Assembly (NCBI GenBank): GCA_022316685.1
Contig: JAKJHU010000054.1
Coordinates: 1,302,001-1,366,000, forward strand
Direction: 5' to 3'
Length of the DNA stretch: 64,000 nucleotides
Source of the DNA: Progne subis subis
Lineage: Eukaryota > Chordata > Aves > Passeriformes > Hirundinidae
Below, piece by piece: positions 1-11,679 of the stretch; positions within the stretch are counted from its first letter, which is position 1; every line of letters begins with the position of its first letter. The notes under the pieces were generated by a model. That model worked only from the letters and a program-made list of their open reading frames with translations, made no database searches and was not told where the DNA came from. The translations under genes and the position numbers were made by a program.

Positions 1-417
1 GGTCTGGGATTCGCCCCCACACAGTTTTCACTGGAATTCGTGTATTCCTAGTCACCTTCATTAAATTTTTGTTTGAATTGGCTGGAAGTTGCTAGAAAAG
101 CAGCTTTCACTAACATAATCCTAAATGTGTGGATCTCCTTCCTTCTTGTCAAATCCTGCATGTTCTTGGCTTGCAAACAGCTCATATGGCAAAGACTCTC
201 TCTCTTTTGGGGGAGGCCAAAATCCATCAGAGCTTTGCTGCTTTTGCAAAGACACTGGGGGTGTTACAGGAGTAAATCCTGGATCTGTCCCCAGCAGGGC
301 AAAAAGTTACCAAAGCCCTTTTGTGTGTCTACCTTGAATTGTTCTGGGGTGTGTTCATTAATGCTGGGGTCCTCAGAGGATCCCACAGTGCTGATGAGGG
401 TTTTTTTTTGTTTCTAG

Positions 418-504
418 AGCGCCAGGTCTTCCTTGCAACATGGAAGGATATTCCAAATGAGAACGAGCTTCAGTTCCAGATTAAAGAATGTCACCTGAAT
501 GCTG
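418..504 (+). CDS. AP2B1: AP2B1 antepenultimate coding exon
   Basis: The acceptor follows a T-rich tract (TTTTTTTTTGTTTCTAG, AG at 416-417) and the donor is GCTG|GTGAGT. An AG two bases further on (418-419) is an alternative acceptor, so the exact start is ambiguous by two bases. It encodes RQVFLATWKD to HLNA, including the platform tryptophan (W841 in human). Confidence 0.93.
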
Positions 505-3500
505 GTGAGTGGCTTCATTCTGCCATGCTGAGAGCGCTCCTGTTGTATTGCCATTAAACATCACCTTATTAATATCACCTTAGTAAAATAAGCTGATGGC
601 TAATGAAGAGGTAAGTCCTGCATTTTTTAATAGAACAGTCTGGGATCCTAGGGCTTGTTTCAGTCAAAAACTTTAGCTGGGCCCCCATAAAAGCACGTCT
701 CAAATCCCAAGTCTTTGATTTGACTGACCTGATTCTTCTTTTCATTGCGGACCTTTGTATTCTTGTTTTCCCTTTTATACTTTGCTTCCCTGCAAAGCTG
801 CTCTTTAACTGCAGCTGAGTATGGTGTTGGGGCTGTTCAGCAGCCCTGTCCTGCTGCTGTGAGTTTTGAACAAAGTGTTCCAGCCCTCCTGCATCACCCT
901 GGGCCTCTCACTTCACCTTTTGGCAGCTTCTTTCTTCTTTCTGTTGTGAAAGATTAACCTTACAGACACATCAGAGTGTTGGGTGTTGGTGGAGGACAGC
1001 CCGTGTGGGAAGGGTCTGCTGTTGTTAGCTGAGGTATTGATGAATTTTGATCGTGCTTGGTGCTGTTCGGTTTGTTTGGCCTAGAGTTGCCTCTGTGAGC
1101 ATCTTGTACGTGTGACCTTACTACTGCTGAAGGAGAAGGGAGTGTAGAAGAGTGGAATGGGGCCAGCTCTGCTCCTGTTCAGGAGGCTCTGGACAGGAGC
1201 CAAGTGATTCTACCAAAAGCTGCTCTGTTTCACAGATGAAAGAAGTGTCCCTATTGATTACCAACCCTTTAACCTTTTTATTCTCTCATGCCTGCTATTC
1301 CACAATGAGCACCCTCGTGCTTCAATAGCAGACAGAAGCCATGGGTCTCTTTGTACTCATAATTATTACTATTTTGGAATATAAAAGATGGAGCACGCAA
1401 GAGGAGAGGGAAAATAGCAGCTGTTGGACCTTACGACTTGATTTTACTGTGGGGTTTCAGATGAGAACAACCTCTGTGCCTCCCCAAGCTCCTCCCTGTG
1501 CTCCTGACCGAGCTTGGCATCGCTTCTCCCCCTGCACTGCAGAGCTGCTGCTGCTGCTGCCTTCTGGCCTGGCCATGCCCTGGCTGCATCCAGGGCTCTT
1601 TATCTCCAGTCAGAAACACTGGAAGCTCATTTTGGTGTTGAGGTGCTGCCTAGCAGGGGATGTGGTTGGGAAGATTGGCAATCCTGCAGCCTGGCCTCCC
1701 CCTCCTCCCTCTGGAAGGAAATGTTGTGAACCGTGGAGTGACAGAATGCTCCCCATTCCAAAAGGGTTTGCCAGCTCAGGGCCAGGCTGCTCGCCCAGGC
1801 CTGGGATGCTCAGGGAGAGCAGGGAGCACCAGGCAGTTCCTCTGCAGTGAGATCTGCAGCCTTTTCCAGGGAGGAGCCTCTCCAGATCACAATCCATCCC
1901 TCAGGATGCTCGGGGCAGTGCAGGACCTGCCAGGACCTGCCAGCCTCTTTGGCTTGTGCATGGCAGAAAGTGGGTATCACTTCATGAACAGATTCCAAAC
2001 ACTTTCATCCACTGAGGCTTCTTTTCTGTGTTTGCACTGCCGACACCTCCTGCCTCTTGCAACTCTTCCTTGACCACCTGGGCTTGGGCATGGAGCAGGC
2101 CAAGAGCTTGCAGGAGGGAGAACCAGAAAAATCTGTGCTTGCCTGAGTCCCTTTCTTCTACCAGTGCAACCCTGACTCAGCCTGCTCCCCTTGATTTCCT
2201 ACAGGCAGTAGCCTCCTCTAGCTCAGACCCGTCCTAAGAACATCAAGCCTTGCTTGCACAAGGATCAGCCAAATCCAGAACCCACGGAGTGCTGGGATTC
2301 CAGCATCCTCAGGCGCGCAGACTTCTCACAGCATGGCAAGTGAGACACACCAGGGCAGAGGCAGAATAGGCTGGGTGAAATCTGGATTCAGGAGCTGAAT
2401 CCATCTTCTAAATTACACCAGAGCAAGGGTGTGTGCCTGGCCAGGTGCCTCAGTAGGGTGATAACTTTTTAACGTTCACAATCTTGATTGTTTAAATCCA
2501 GTGAAAATAGGCTTAAGACACCTCTGTTCTTCCAAGAAGAGCAAGTCTGGATATAAAATCTTTAGGAATTTGATCCGTGTGGAGGAAGGGCTGGTTCCTG
2601 TTCCAAAGACTCTCCTGTAGGAGATGTGCAACCACAACAAAGCTCTCGATTTGGGCTGCCAGTGCTTGTGGTGTTCTTTGCAGGTTGGCAATGCGCTCGT
2701 GGCAGAGCTGCACAAAACTCTGCAGATTCCAGCAGCTCCTCACCAAAGCTGGATTTGTGCAGCCCTCCAGCGCAGGGAACAGGTCCAGAGCACCGCTGGC
2801 TCCTGGGAGTGAGTCGTTATCCGTGCTGGGATCTGCTGGGATCAGTCATTCATTCCTAGGCTGAGCACACCCACCAGGTGGTGAGTGCTCAGAGACACCA
2901 TTCATGCCTCAGCCTCGCTGATCCCAGCCCAGTGACGCGAGTGGAGCTGTAGCTAAAAATACTCTGCTCCCAGTGCTGTGCCCTAACGCAGCTCCAGCAG
3001 CCACTTGGAGCCGTGAGGAGCAGCTGTGCTGGGAGAGGCTGCTCAGGACTGTGATCCCTGCACCCTCAGAGCCTGGCTTTCCTTCTCCCAGCTTTTCCTT
3101 CTCCCAGCTTTTCCCTCTCCCAGCTGCAAGCAGCCTTTGCCTTCCCGAGTTCTCATCTCGGCGCCGTGTGAGGAGCGGGGCTGAGGTTCTGTGCAGACAT
3201 CCTGGAGGCCCTGCAGAGCAGCCAGGCAGGTGATGCTGCTCTTCCTCAGTGGAGAAACTGAAATTGGAACTTCTTTCTCTCTAAAAACCCAGCACATGTT
3301 CCCTATTTAGATTTTACTGAGGGAAAGGCAGGAATCTTGGGAGATGCTGCAAGGAAGATGCAGGCAGTGGAGCCACTTGAGGCTTTCTAGAAAGTGTCTG
3401 GACTGAGACAGGATTAATCAAGGAGGTGAGGAAAAAGGAAGTGAAGGTGAAAATGAAGACAGCACAGGGATTTGGAGCTGGGGAATTACAAGAGTGAACG

Positions 3501-6500
3501 GCAAGGAGGGGTGAGGAAGAAGCTGATGTGCCAGACACTGCAGTAGCTGTGTGCAGCCAAGAGGTTGGGATGTGCCTGGGAGGTGTTAAAAAATGGGGAG
3601 AGGGAAAGGCTGGACAGGAGCAGGAAAGAGCCAGGATGCTGCTGTGAGCCCCTGAGTGCAACTGGCTCTGAAATGAGTTAGGCTTGGAGCAGGGATTTGT
3701 TGAGGGCTGGGATTTTATCTGTCAGAAAAGCAGAATGTGAGTTTCTTGGACATCCAGAGCTGTCTGTCACAGTGCAACAGTCACCTTAGAGCACCTCCTG
3801 TGCAAGCTGCAGGCTTTTCTGCAGGTTATTGCTTTTCTTCCTTCAAACAAAAAGGAGATAAACACAGGCAGGCAGTGGAGAAGCTTCTGTGCGAGTCTGT
3901 GCTCCCAGGCCTTTGTAGGTAGAAGATTCATCCTGTGCCCACAAGGCAAGCCAAATAGGCTTGGTTTGGGCTTTGGTGGCTTGCAACAGGGATGGCAAAA
4001 AAAGCTCCTGTCCCTGGCAGCTCATCCCAAAGCATGGAGCCACCAGAAGGTCCTGGCTGCTGCAGGTAGCCCAGAGCACGGCAAGTGGAGGCAAGGGTGA
4101 GGGGCAGGTACCTGTAAGGGGGAAGTGAGGCCTGATCTGTGAGCTGCTCTGTGTCTCCACCATCTTTGCTTCCAAAAAAAAAACAAATCCTGGACCTTTG
4201 AAGGTATTCCCACCGTGCCCAGTGCCTCAGGGAGAGATGAGTGCTTCATTCTGGGTTTGGGGCTCAGGTTCCCAGTGGTGAGAGATGGACCTGGCCTGAG
4301 GCTGTTCCTGAGGGTGCAGCTCTCTGGCCATGGAGGAACAAGTCCCTCTGGAGCTGTATTGTGGGGCCAAGGTGTTCTTGGCATGCCCTGCACATCTTGA
4401 ATTCATCAGAGCTGTTCCATGCACCAGCCTCTTAGGGAGAGGTTGGGAAAGTTCCCTGGAGAAAATCTCATTCAGAAATAATGAAAACACAAGGTCATGG
4501 TTATAGCTCAGCATTCTCATTTCTTATTAATCCAGTGCTAAATTAATTGATTTGGGGTTTTTGTAATGAAAACACATTAATCTAGTGCATGAAAATAGAT
4601 TCCTTAGCTGTTCTGGCTCAAATATTCTGGGTGCTGTTGGTGCAACTGAGGTTTCCCCCGGAACTGAGCGTGCACTGAAGCTCAGCTTGCCTTATTTACA
4701 CTGGGTTTTTTTCAACATGCTAAGTTTGACTAAATTCTAAAGGATCACTACATTAGGATATGCAAATCAGATGAGCTAAATGTTTTTCTTTTTCCCAAAA
4801 CCTGCTTACCCAAACCCACGGAGTGGAAGAGGATGGGCTGACTTGCACATGGAGATTGTTTCCCGTTTGATGGTACTCAGTCAGTTGCTGCGCTGTTCAG
4901 CACAGGAGTTTTGGTTTTATTACTGGTCCAAAATGTGGTGTGAAACAGCAGCTCTCGTGTGTGGAGTTGAACATGGCTTTATTGGTATGCAGTGGTCACT
5001 TTGTTTTTCGCCCTCAAGTAATTTGCTAATGCCAGAACAGAGAAATTGGATTTTATTTTGATGAAACAACCTGGGGGACAATTGTACACGAGCTTGCATG
5101 GTGTGCTGTTGTTTTCTGTATGTGCAAATCCTGTAGCTGATAGTTTAATAAATTACAGAACTGGTGCATTTCACATGTCTTGGAGATGAATGTACTGTCA
5201 ACATTGCCCCAAGTGCCTCCCCACTGGATCAGAGTCTGTGCTTAATATTTGAATGCAGTTCTTGGCTGGATGCTCAGAACCGTTCAGGTGCTGCTAGAAA
5301 TGTTCTCAGTTATCCCAGCATAAAATGTAACCGTTAAATTCTACTTTCTGATACGGACTGCTTGGTGCAGATTGCCACAGAGCTCAGAAATGTGCGTGGT
5401 CAGTGTTGGCTCTGAGTTGTGCCTGTCCCTTGTGCAAACGCCACGGCTGCCAGGTGCTCATCTTGGCTCTCTGACTTCACATGTGAAGTTCTTAAGCTGG
5501 TGGGCAGAAGATTAAAGCTCACCCTTCGCTTTAGCCAGGAGAAAAGTGCTGTTAAAAAAGTACTGGGTCACTGCAAAGGAGGAGACCTCGTGCAGCTGTT
5601 CCTCCCCTGTGTTTCCGTGTGCCCTGCTTGGCTGTGGGGCTGAGGTAAGGAATTCTGTTTAGAAAGGAAAATACAAGGAAAACAAACCAAACAAGCCAGC
5701 CCTGAAGGCTGGGCTGATGTCAGAGGCTTTGCCCTGGTCATGGCCAGAGCTCCCTTGTGTCCTTCCCTTGTGCTTCAGGCAGGTTGTGAGAGGAAACCTT
5801 GAGACAAAAGAAAGTTGCTGTGTGAGGCCAGGTGTGGCTTGTGCTGCTTTGCTGAGTCCCCAGAGTCACCCAGCCCTGCTCCTGCCTCCCTGGGCTCAGC
5901 TCCCTGCTCCCAGCAAGATCTGTCTGGGTTTATTTTATTTATTTTATTTTTTTTTTTTTAAAGGCTGCGCTGTCACATGGCATTAGCGGTCCTGCCTTCA
6001 GCCAGCCACAGCCTGCCACTGTTGCTTAGCAACTCTGATGATCTCCAAAATCCAAATTGCTGATACTCCAGAGCACAGGAGGGGTGGGAGCTGCTCCCTG
6101 CTCCCACCAGGCCCCAAATCCGTGCTCGGAGAGGGGGCAGGAGGGTCAGGCAAGCCAAGTGTCAGCTCCAGCCTGCTCACCATAGCTCTGGCTGAGGCAG
6201 GGCATCTTTTGGTGGTGCTTTTTCTGCTCTTTGGAGGATAGCTGATGTCAGGGGAGCAGTAAATAGGCTCCCTGGGGTTTGCCCTGCCTCACTTTCCCTG
6301 CCTGTACCCCCCTACAAGTGCGTTCCTGCAGAGAAATCTGCCCCTCAGCAGAGGCTGGGGATGTTTCCGTGGCAGGAGGAGCCATCACATGATTTTGGTG
6401 TAGGTTTTGGTGTAAGAGCAGCTGCTCTGGGGCTGTCTCACCTGCTGAGCTCCCTAGGCACAGCTGCCCTGCTCTGCCATCACACCCTGTGATGGGGTAG

Positions 6501-9500
6501 CAGCCAAAATTGCAGCTTCTCATTCCAATCCTGCATCCCTGCTCCCCAGGGAATGCCTTTACTCCGACAGCATCTCCCAGCAGAGGGGGGAGGCTGCTGT
6601 GGCAGGTGTCAGGATTGCTGGAGAAAGTCCTTGCCAGTAGTTCCACCTTCAGGAGACACATCCAGAGGGGTGAGGTTTAACCACAGCCTGTCAAACAAAA
6701 TCTCATTTCACACCAACATCCCTCTCAGACAGGGATGTGCTTGTGTTGGGCACTGTGCCTTCCCACAGGCCTGGGGGCTCCTGTTGATGGCTTGAGAGCA
6801 TGAGAATGTGGAAATTCGGGCTTCATTCCTGGTGGGTGACGTCCTTGCAGCATGGATGAATCCCAGCCACTCTCCCTGTGAGCAAGAGACCGCTCTGCAC
6901 TGCCCGAGTCTGGCTGAGTTTATTGTGGAGAGGAGGAGTATGGGTGGGAGGAGGAGACAGGCAATGAGGGGTTTTAAGCAAAAGATCTCATTAGTTACAT
7001 ATATCTGCCAGTTTCCATAGTAACTGGGAAGAGAGGAAGCCTAAATCGGAGTGTGTCTGGGTAGCTGGATGCCTGAACCATCCTCGACCTGCAGGGAGCT
7101 GCTCTGGAGCCTGGGGAGCGAAGGGTGCAGCCGAGGCTCCAGGCTGCCCTGGGGAGAGGCAGTGGATCCGAGCGTCTGCATCAGGGTGTGCATTTGTAGG
7201 GCCCTTTCCTTCCTCCTCCCACCGTTCCCTGGTGCGTGAATGGGCTCTGCTGTCCTCTCTCTGCTCCCTCAGCACAGACCAGTGTCCATTCTCAAGTGTG
7301 GCACCCCGTGGATCTCCGTGTGCGTAGGTGCAGGGATGGATTGGAGCTCTATGGTCACCTGGTGCTGCTTCTCTGCTGCTGTCCTGCTCCCTGGGCTCCT
7401 TCAGATGGAGCCCACATTTCCAGTCTCTTGGCTTTCAGTGCAACTTGGCTTAAGGCATAGATAAGTGTTCCAGCTGCCCCAGCAGGGAGTTAAATTTCTC
7501 CTGCAAATGGGAATTTGCCAGTGATGCTTATCAGGTGTGGGATCTTCCACCCAAAGTGTGACTGTGCCCCTTCGAAGGCATCCAGAGGCTGATGTTTGCC
7601 CTGCTTTGTGCTGAGAAACCCTTTGGCATCCAGGGGCTGCTGGTTTGGCTCCTGGTGTTCTGGTCTCCTCAGAAAGTCCCTTAGAAATACTATGTGTGAC
7701 AGTGGCACCCACCCAGGTGTGCAGGTGAAATCATCTGCCAGGGCTGAGGTCAGGCTGTGTGCTAAAACTGTACCACAGCCCTGTGATGTCCGGAGACAGC
7801 ATCTGGGGAGGGTTTTACTCTTTCAAGTAATTGCTTTTTAAAAAAGGGAAAGGATTTTTATTACCTTGTAGGACACTGATTTGGCCAGAAGTGTCTGTGT
7901 GTCAGGGGAGTAGGTGGGAGCTCTTGTGGCTGGGACAGGACCTCAGAACCCGAGTAAGCCTCGGGCTGTGATCTTTGTTCTTTTCCACCTTCATCTTCTG
8001 GCTTTTTGGCTGCCTGTAGCTGCTTGGGAGTTGCAGATACAGCAGAGTCCTCTTCCCCTCCGAGCAGCCTCAAAAGTCTCACCGTGATCCAATCCTGAGT
8101 GACCCAGGGCAGTGAGAGCCCTCTAAAACTGGGCAAATTCTTACCAAGAGATCCCAGCCTGAAGGGAGTGAGGTGGGTCCATGGAGAGGACTGGATGTTA
8201 TTTTCTCCTGGTGTCACGTGTGCTCCTGTCCCCAGGGTTTCCAGCCTTTCCCTGTGCCCTTGCATCCTGGGAATGCTCCTCGGGGCTCTCCTGTCCCTGC
8301 AGATGATGGATGTGAGCTAACAGATGTGCTTTCTCTCCCCTCCCTCCGCAGACACTGTCTCCAGCAAGCTGCAGAACAACAACGTCTACACCATTGCCAA
8401 GAGGAACGTGGAGGGGCAGGACATGCTCTACCAGTCCCTCAAACTCACCAACGGCATCTGGATCCTGGCGGAGCTGCGCATCCAGCCCGGGAACCCCAAC
8501 TACACGGTGAGGGGTCACAGCGGAGGGCGTGGCACAGCCTGGGCTCCTGCTGCCTCCTCCACACCCTGAGCCCTTCCTCCCTGCTCTTCCTCCCTCCCTG
8601 CTCGCCCTGTTTTGAGGGGGGGTGCTGTTGATTTGGCCGAGGTGGGTGAGGAGCGACAGAACCCCCTGCCCTGCCGTCGGTGAGCTGGGACAGCGCCTGC
8701 TCCGCGATGAGCAGTGACCTGCCAAGGTTACCCAGAGATAAAGCCAAGAGATATTAGCAAGGAGACGTTGCCAGGGTGCCCTTCCCCCTCTTACAGACAA
8801 GGGGAGATTTATGCCCGGCCGTGTTCCCGGCTGTCTGTGGCCCTGCGCTGGCAGCAGCCCGTGGCTGGTGGGAAAGCGCTCTCTGTCCTGCCTCACGCCA
8901 CCCCTGTGACTCTTCTCTTTGACTTCACTGCCCTTCTGAAGGACCTGTGTGTCTCTGCTATTAGAGGATTTATCTCTCCTGTTGGAAGCTGTGCCAGGAG
9001 TTTCAAGAGAAATCTGTGGTCTGGGGAGCCGTGGGGTGAATGTGAGCGTTGGAAGGTGATTTTAAGTGTTTGCCCAAGGTTTGATGCTGCAGGCCTGCTG
9101 TCAGCCTGATCTTTGCTTTAGAGAGGAGTGACAGCCAAGTTTGTGTCCATCAGGACTGAGCAGCAGATCCTTAGGAGCCCTTGGGTTTAGTGCTGTGATT
9201 TGCAGCCCGAGGACAAGCACAGGTCCCTTGTCCCAGTTTGGGACCATGTCCCCTTTCCTCCTGCCTGCGGGGCCACCGACATTTCCTGAGAAATTTGGGA
9301 ACCCCACAGTGAGAGTTCACTTTTGTTTTCCTCCTCCTGCTTGCAGCAAGCTCTGAAAGGGCACTTTGAGCTTGGTGATGAGGAAAGCAGGAGAAATACT
9401 CAGTGTGACTGTCAGCAGTTGTGTCCAACCCATTCCCAGGAAGCTCCTGCCCCCCTTTCCCCCAGCACTAACCTCTGCTCTCCTCTCCACAGCTCTCCCT

Positions 9501-9567
9501 GAAATGCCGAGCTCCAGAAGTGTCCCAGTACATCTACCAGGCCTACGATGCCATCTTGAAAAACTAA
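418..9567 (+). CDS. AP2B1: AP2B1 3' end: AP-2 complex beta subunit, last three coding exons
   Basis: Beta2-adaptin is the large subunit of the AP-2 complex, which links clathrin to cargo at the plasma membrane. Three exons at 418-504, 8352-8506 and 9493-9567 join in frame (split codon G/AC at 504/8352, phase 0 at 8506/9493) and encode about 105 C-terminal residues, ending in ILKN and a TAA. This is the platform half of the C-terminal appendage. In human numbering the ligand-binding residues R834, W841, E849, R879, Y888 and E902 are all kept (RQVFLATW, NENEL, AKRNVEGQDMLY, WILAEL). The sequence fits AP2B1 better than the paralogue AP1B1: it reads ERQVFLATW and HLNADTVSS, where I recall DRQMFLATW and PLNAEAASS in AP1B1. 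The rest of the gene lies left of the window. Near-complete identity to human and clean splice sites make the call very secure. Confidence 0.97.
6021..6033. promoter_or_regulatory. candidate RFX (X-box) site, perfect inverted repeat
   Basis: GTTGCTTAGCAAC is a perfect 5-bp inverted repeat with a 3-bp spacer and fits the RFX-family X-box (GTTGC-N-GCAAC half sites). It sits deep in the AP2B1 intron. That it works as an enhancer is inference only. Confidence 0.45.
7011..7024. promoter_or_regulatory. second candidate RFX/X-box-like site
   Basis: GTTTCCATAGTAAC resembles the 14-bp X-box GTTNCCATGGNAAC, with one core mismatch. It lies about 1 kb from the palindromic site at 6021 in the same intron. 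The function is inferred. Confidence 0.3.
8352..8506 (+). CDS. AP2B1: AP2B1 penultimate coding exon
   Basis: Acceptor CTCCCTCCGCAG|ACACTG, donor TACACG|GTGAGG. It encodes the stretch from DTVSSKLQ to NPNYT, with the platform residues R879, Y888 and E902 (human numbering) in AKRNVEGQDMLYQSL and ILAELR. Confidence 0.96.
9493..9567 (+). CDS. AP2B1: AP2B1 last coding exon
   Basis: Acceptor TCTCCACAG|CTCTCC. It encodes 24 residues (LSLKCRAPEVSQ ... ILKN) and the TAA stop at 9565-9567. Two conservative changes from human (Y-D-S to Y-D-A and V to A) are the only differences I can recall. Confidence 0.96.
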   Translation, partial: LSLKCRAPEVSQYIYQAYDAILKN

Positions 9568-11670
9568 CAGGAGATGGAGCCTGTGCCTCACCCTGCAGAA
9601 GGAGGGGGGGAAAAAAGGGGTCCCCGGAGCCTCCTTCACCGCCAGCGCGGGGGAAAAGCACTCCTAACTGGAAGCAGCTGTATTCATGTGTAGGATTTCA
9701 GTCAAAGGCACTGATTAAACAAGGTAGCAATTAGTAATCCACGTGCTAACGATGATAGGGAACAAACCCCTTTGGTATTTTTAGTGTCCATGGAGTTTGT
9801 AACCACTGCTTCAAACTACTCCCGTGTCCCCCTCGCCCCTCACTCCTCCCTTCTCGTGGGCTTCTCTCCATTTTGTGCCAATGTTCAGTGTTTTCTAAAT
9901 GGCTTTAGGTGTAGTTTGGATTTTGTAAAATAACCGCTCATTGGACAAACGGAAAAGCACCGAGCAAAAACCACACGTCCGCTCATTAAAACAAGGCAAA
10001 AGTTGTCTTTTGCACTTTATTTTATACTTTTATACTTTTTTTCTTTTCTTTTTTGAGTTTTTCTATTGTAATTGGCTTAAAGGGAAGGTGATTGCAAGGA
10101 AGTCTTGGGAGCCCTGCAGGGACACTGGGCTCTGGCAGGGCTGAGCATGGCCTCGGGGAATTAGGAACAGCCATCAGCTGGGTCTGAGGAGGGGCATGGA
10201 GCCCCAAAGAGGGGTTTTTATTCTCTTGTGCTGGCAGACTGGCACTGCTTCGATGGTGTTTTCACTCCAGCCATCTCCCTGCCTCGTGAGCTGGTGATTT
10301 GAGGAGTGAGGCTGCTTTTGTGTGGGGAGGAGCTGCAGTTCTGGATGGGTAACGGCAGCAGTGGATGAAGTGAAGGAAACCAGCCTGTCCTTGGAGCAGA
10401 AGGCTCATTCCAGAGCTCCAGGCGTGCTCTCTGCATCCTCACCCACGTGCAGCCCCTCTTCCTCCCGTCCTTTCCATGCCTGCTGAGGCTGAGCTGCCTT
10501 CTCAGCCATCCCTGACCTGTGCCCTCCTCTCCCAGCGATTCCCAGGCTCGTGGTGGCACATCCAGAGGTGGCAATGCCACTTCCCCAGCGGGGCTGCAGG
10601 TGTCAGCCAGGCCCCTGCTGCTGCTGGCAGTGCCCCAGGGTGCCAGGGGAGCAGAGTGCCACTCCCTGTTGCCATGCTGCCCCCAAAACCCAGGCTGGGG
10701 CGTGGTGGGACGTGGTTTGGGCTTGGCAGCCTTTGCTCCCTGCCTGCCTGGGCCATTCAGCTTCCAGCTGGGCTGGGTGGAGCAGGTCATGGAAGCGTTT
10801 ATCCTGTTGGCAGCTCCACTCTTCGTGCCCAGAGACACAGGGTGGCCAGAGCCAGCCAGGTTCCTGCTCTGGGACCCTGTCCCATGCCCTGGCCCCTCTT
10901 TTCCAACCTGTCCCTTAGAGCCAGGATTGTTTCCCTTCCAGTCCACGGCTGTGGACTCTTCCCATTGCAACCACTCAGTGCTGCAGCAACAGCAGTGAAA
11001 GCAAAACCTCTTGCATGTCCCTGCTCCATCCATCCATAGCTTGTCCTGCTTAATCCAAGCCCCAATCCAGAGCTGCCTCACCCTCCCCAGCATGCTTGGA
11101 CATCTCCTCCCCAGCTAACAAAGCTCTTACGTGTAGCAACCCCCTGTTGTCCTTTTAGATGCCACTTTCAAAGTCAATAAATGTTTCACGGTGGGAGATC
11201 GTTCATCAGGGCTTTGGCACTGACTGCAGCCAAGAAACTAGTGCTGGGAAAAGGTCACGGTGTCCTGGGAGAGGCTCCAGCAGGGCCCGGGAGCTGCACG
11301 ACCCCGAGGACGGTGGTGTCCCTGTGTAGGAACCCCTGTGCTCTGGCTGGGGGGAACAAAGTGGGGCAGAGCTGGAGCGACCCAGCCCTTGAGCCCTGCC
11401 CACGGAGGAGGTGATTTTGCTCCAAGCCCCGCGGGTGTAGTGTAAAAAATCATTAACGGAGCAATTAAGGAAGCACCAGTGGCACTGAGTTCGATGCTGT
11501 GTCGGGGCAGGGTGGGGAGGGGTTGCTGAGCACCCCCTTCTCTTGCCAAATTCCTTCCCAGCTTTTGGGGTGGGAGTGTTTCCCCCCCCAGCCCCTGCTC
11601 GTTCGAGTGTTCCTTCGTGTTGCTCTTCAGGCTTTACCCGCCCCCGTGTCAATAAACTCATTTCCACGAG
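9568..11670 (+). other. AP2B1: AP2B1 3' untranslated region (end uncertain)
   Basis: The region after the stop has no further coding frame. Possible poly(A) signals are ATTAAA at 9714-9719, AATAAA at 11176-11181 and AATAAA at 11651-11656. The last is followed by a GT-rich stretch (GGCTGCGTGTGGCTCTGTGG) of the kind found downstream of cleavage sites. A U-rich tract lies at about 10015-10055. A long 3'UTR of 1.6-2.1 kb would be similar to mammals; the true end cannot be fixed from sequence alone. Confidence 0.55.
11651..11656 (+). terminator. AP2B1: candidate AP2B1 poly(A) signal
   Basis: AATAAA followed after about 20 bases by a GT-rich element. An equally canonical hexamer at 11176-11181 could serve as an alternative site. 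Confidence 0.4.
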
Positions 11671-11679
11671 GCTCTGGCT

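Larger units (their letters stand above)
505..8351 (+). other. AP2B1: AP2B1 intron of 7.8 kb
   Basis: No exon is convincing here: open frames are short and lack paired splice sites or family resemblance. It holds a more AT-rich block at about 4.5-5.4 kb with an octamer ATGCAAAT (4760-4767), a T-rich tract at 5929-5961, a short triplicated TTCTCCCAGC(TTTTCC) motif near 3080-3125, and two RFX-like sites (6021-6033, 7011-7024). Confidence 0.85.

Noticed and set aside
5929..5961. T-rich tract as a retroelement end or poly(A) tail on the minus strand
   Set aside because: No SINE or LINE body adjoins it and avian genomes have few SINEs; a simple repeat is enough.
10218..11093. 291-aa minus-strand frame opposite the AP2B1 3'UTR
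   Set aside because: No recognisable domain or splice structure; the frame is explained by GC content.
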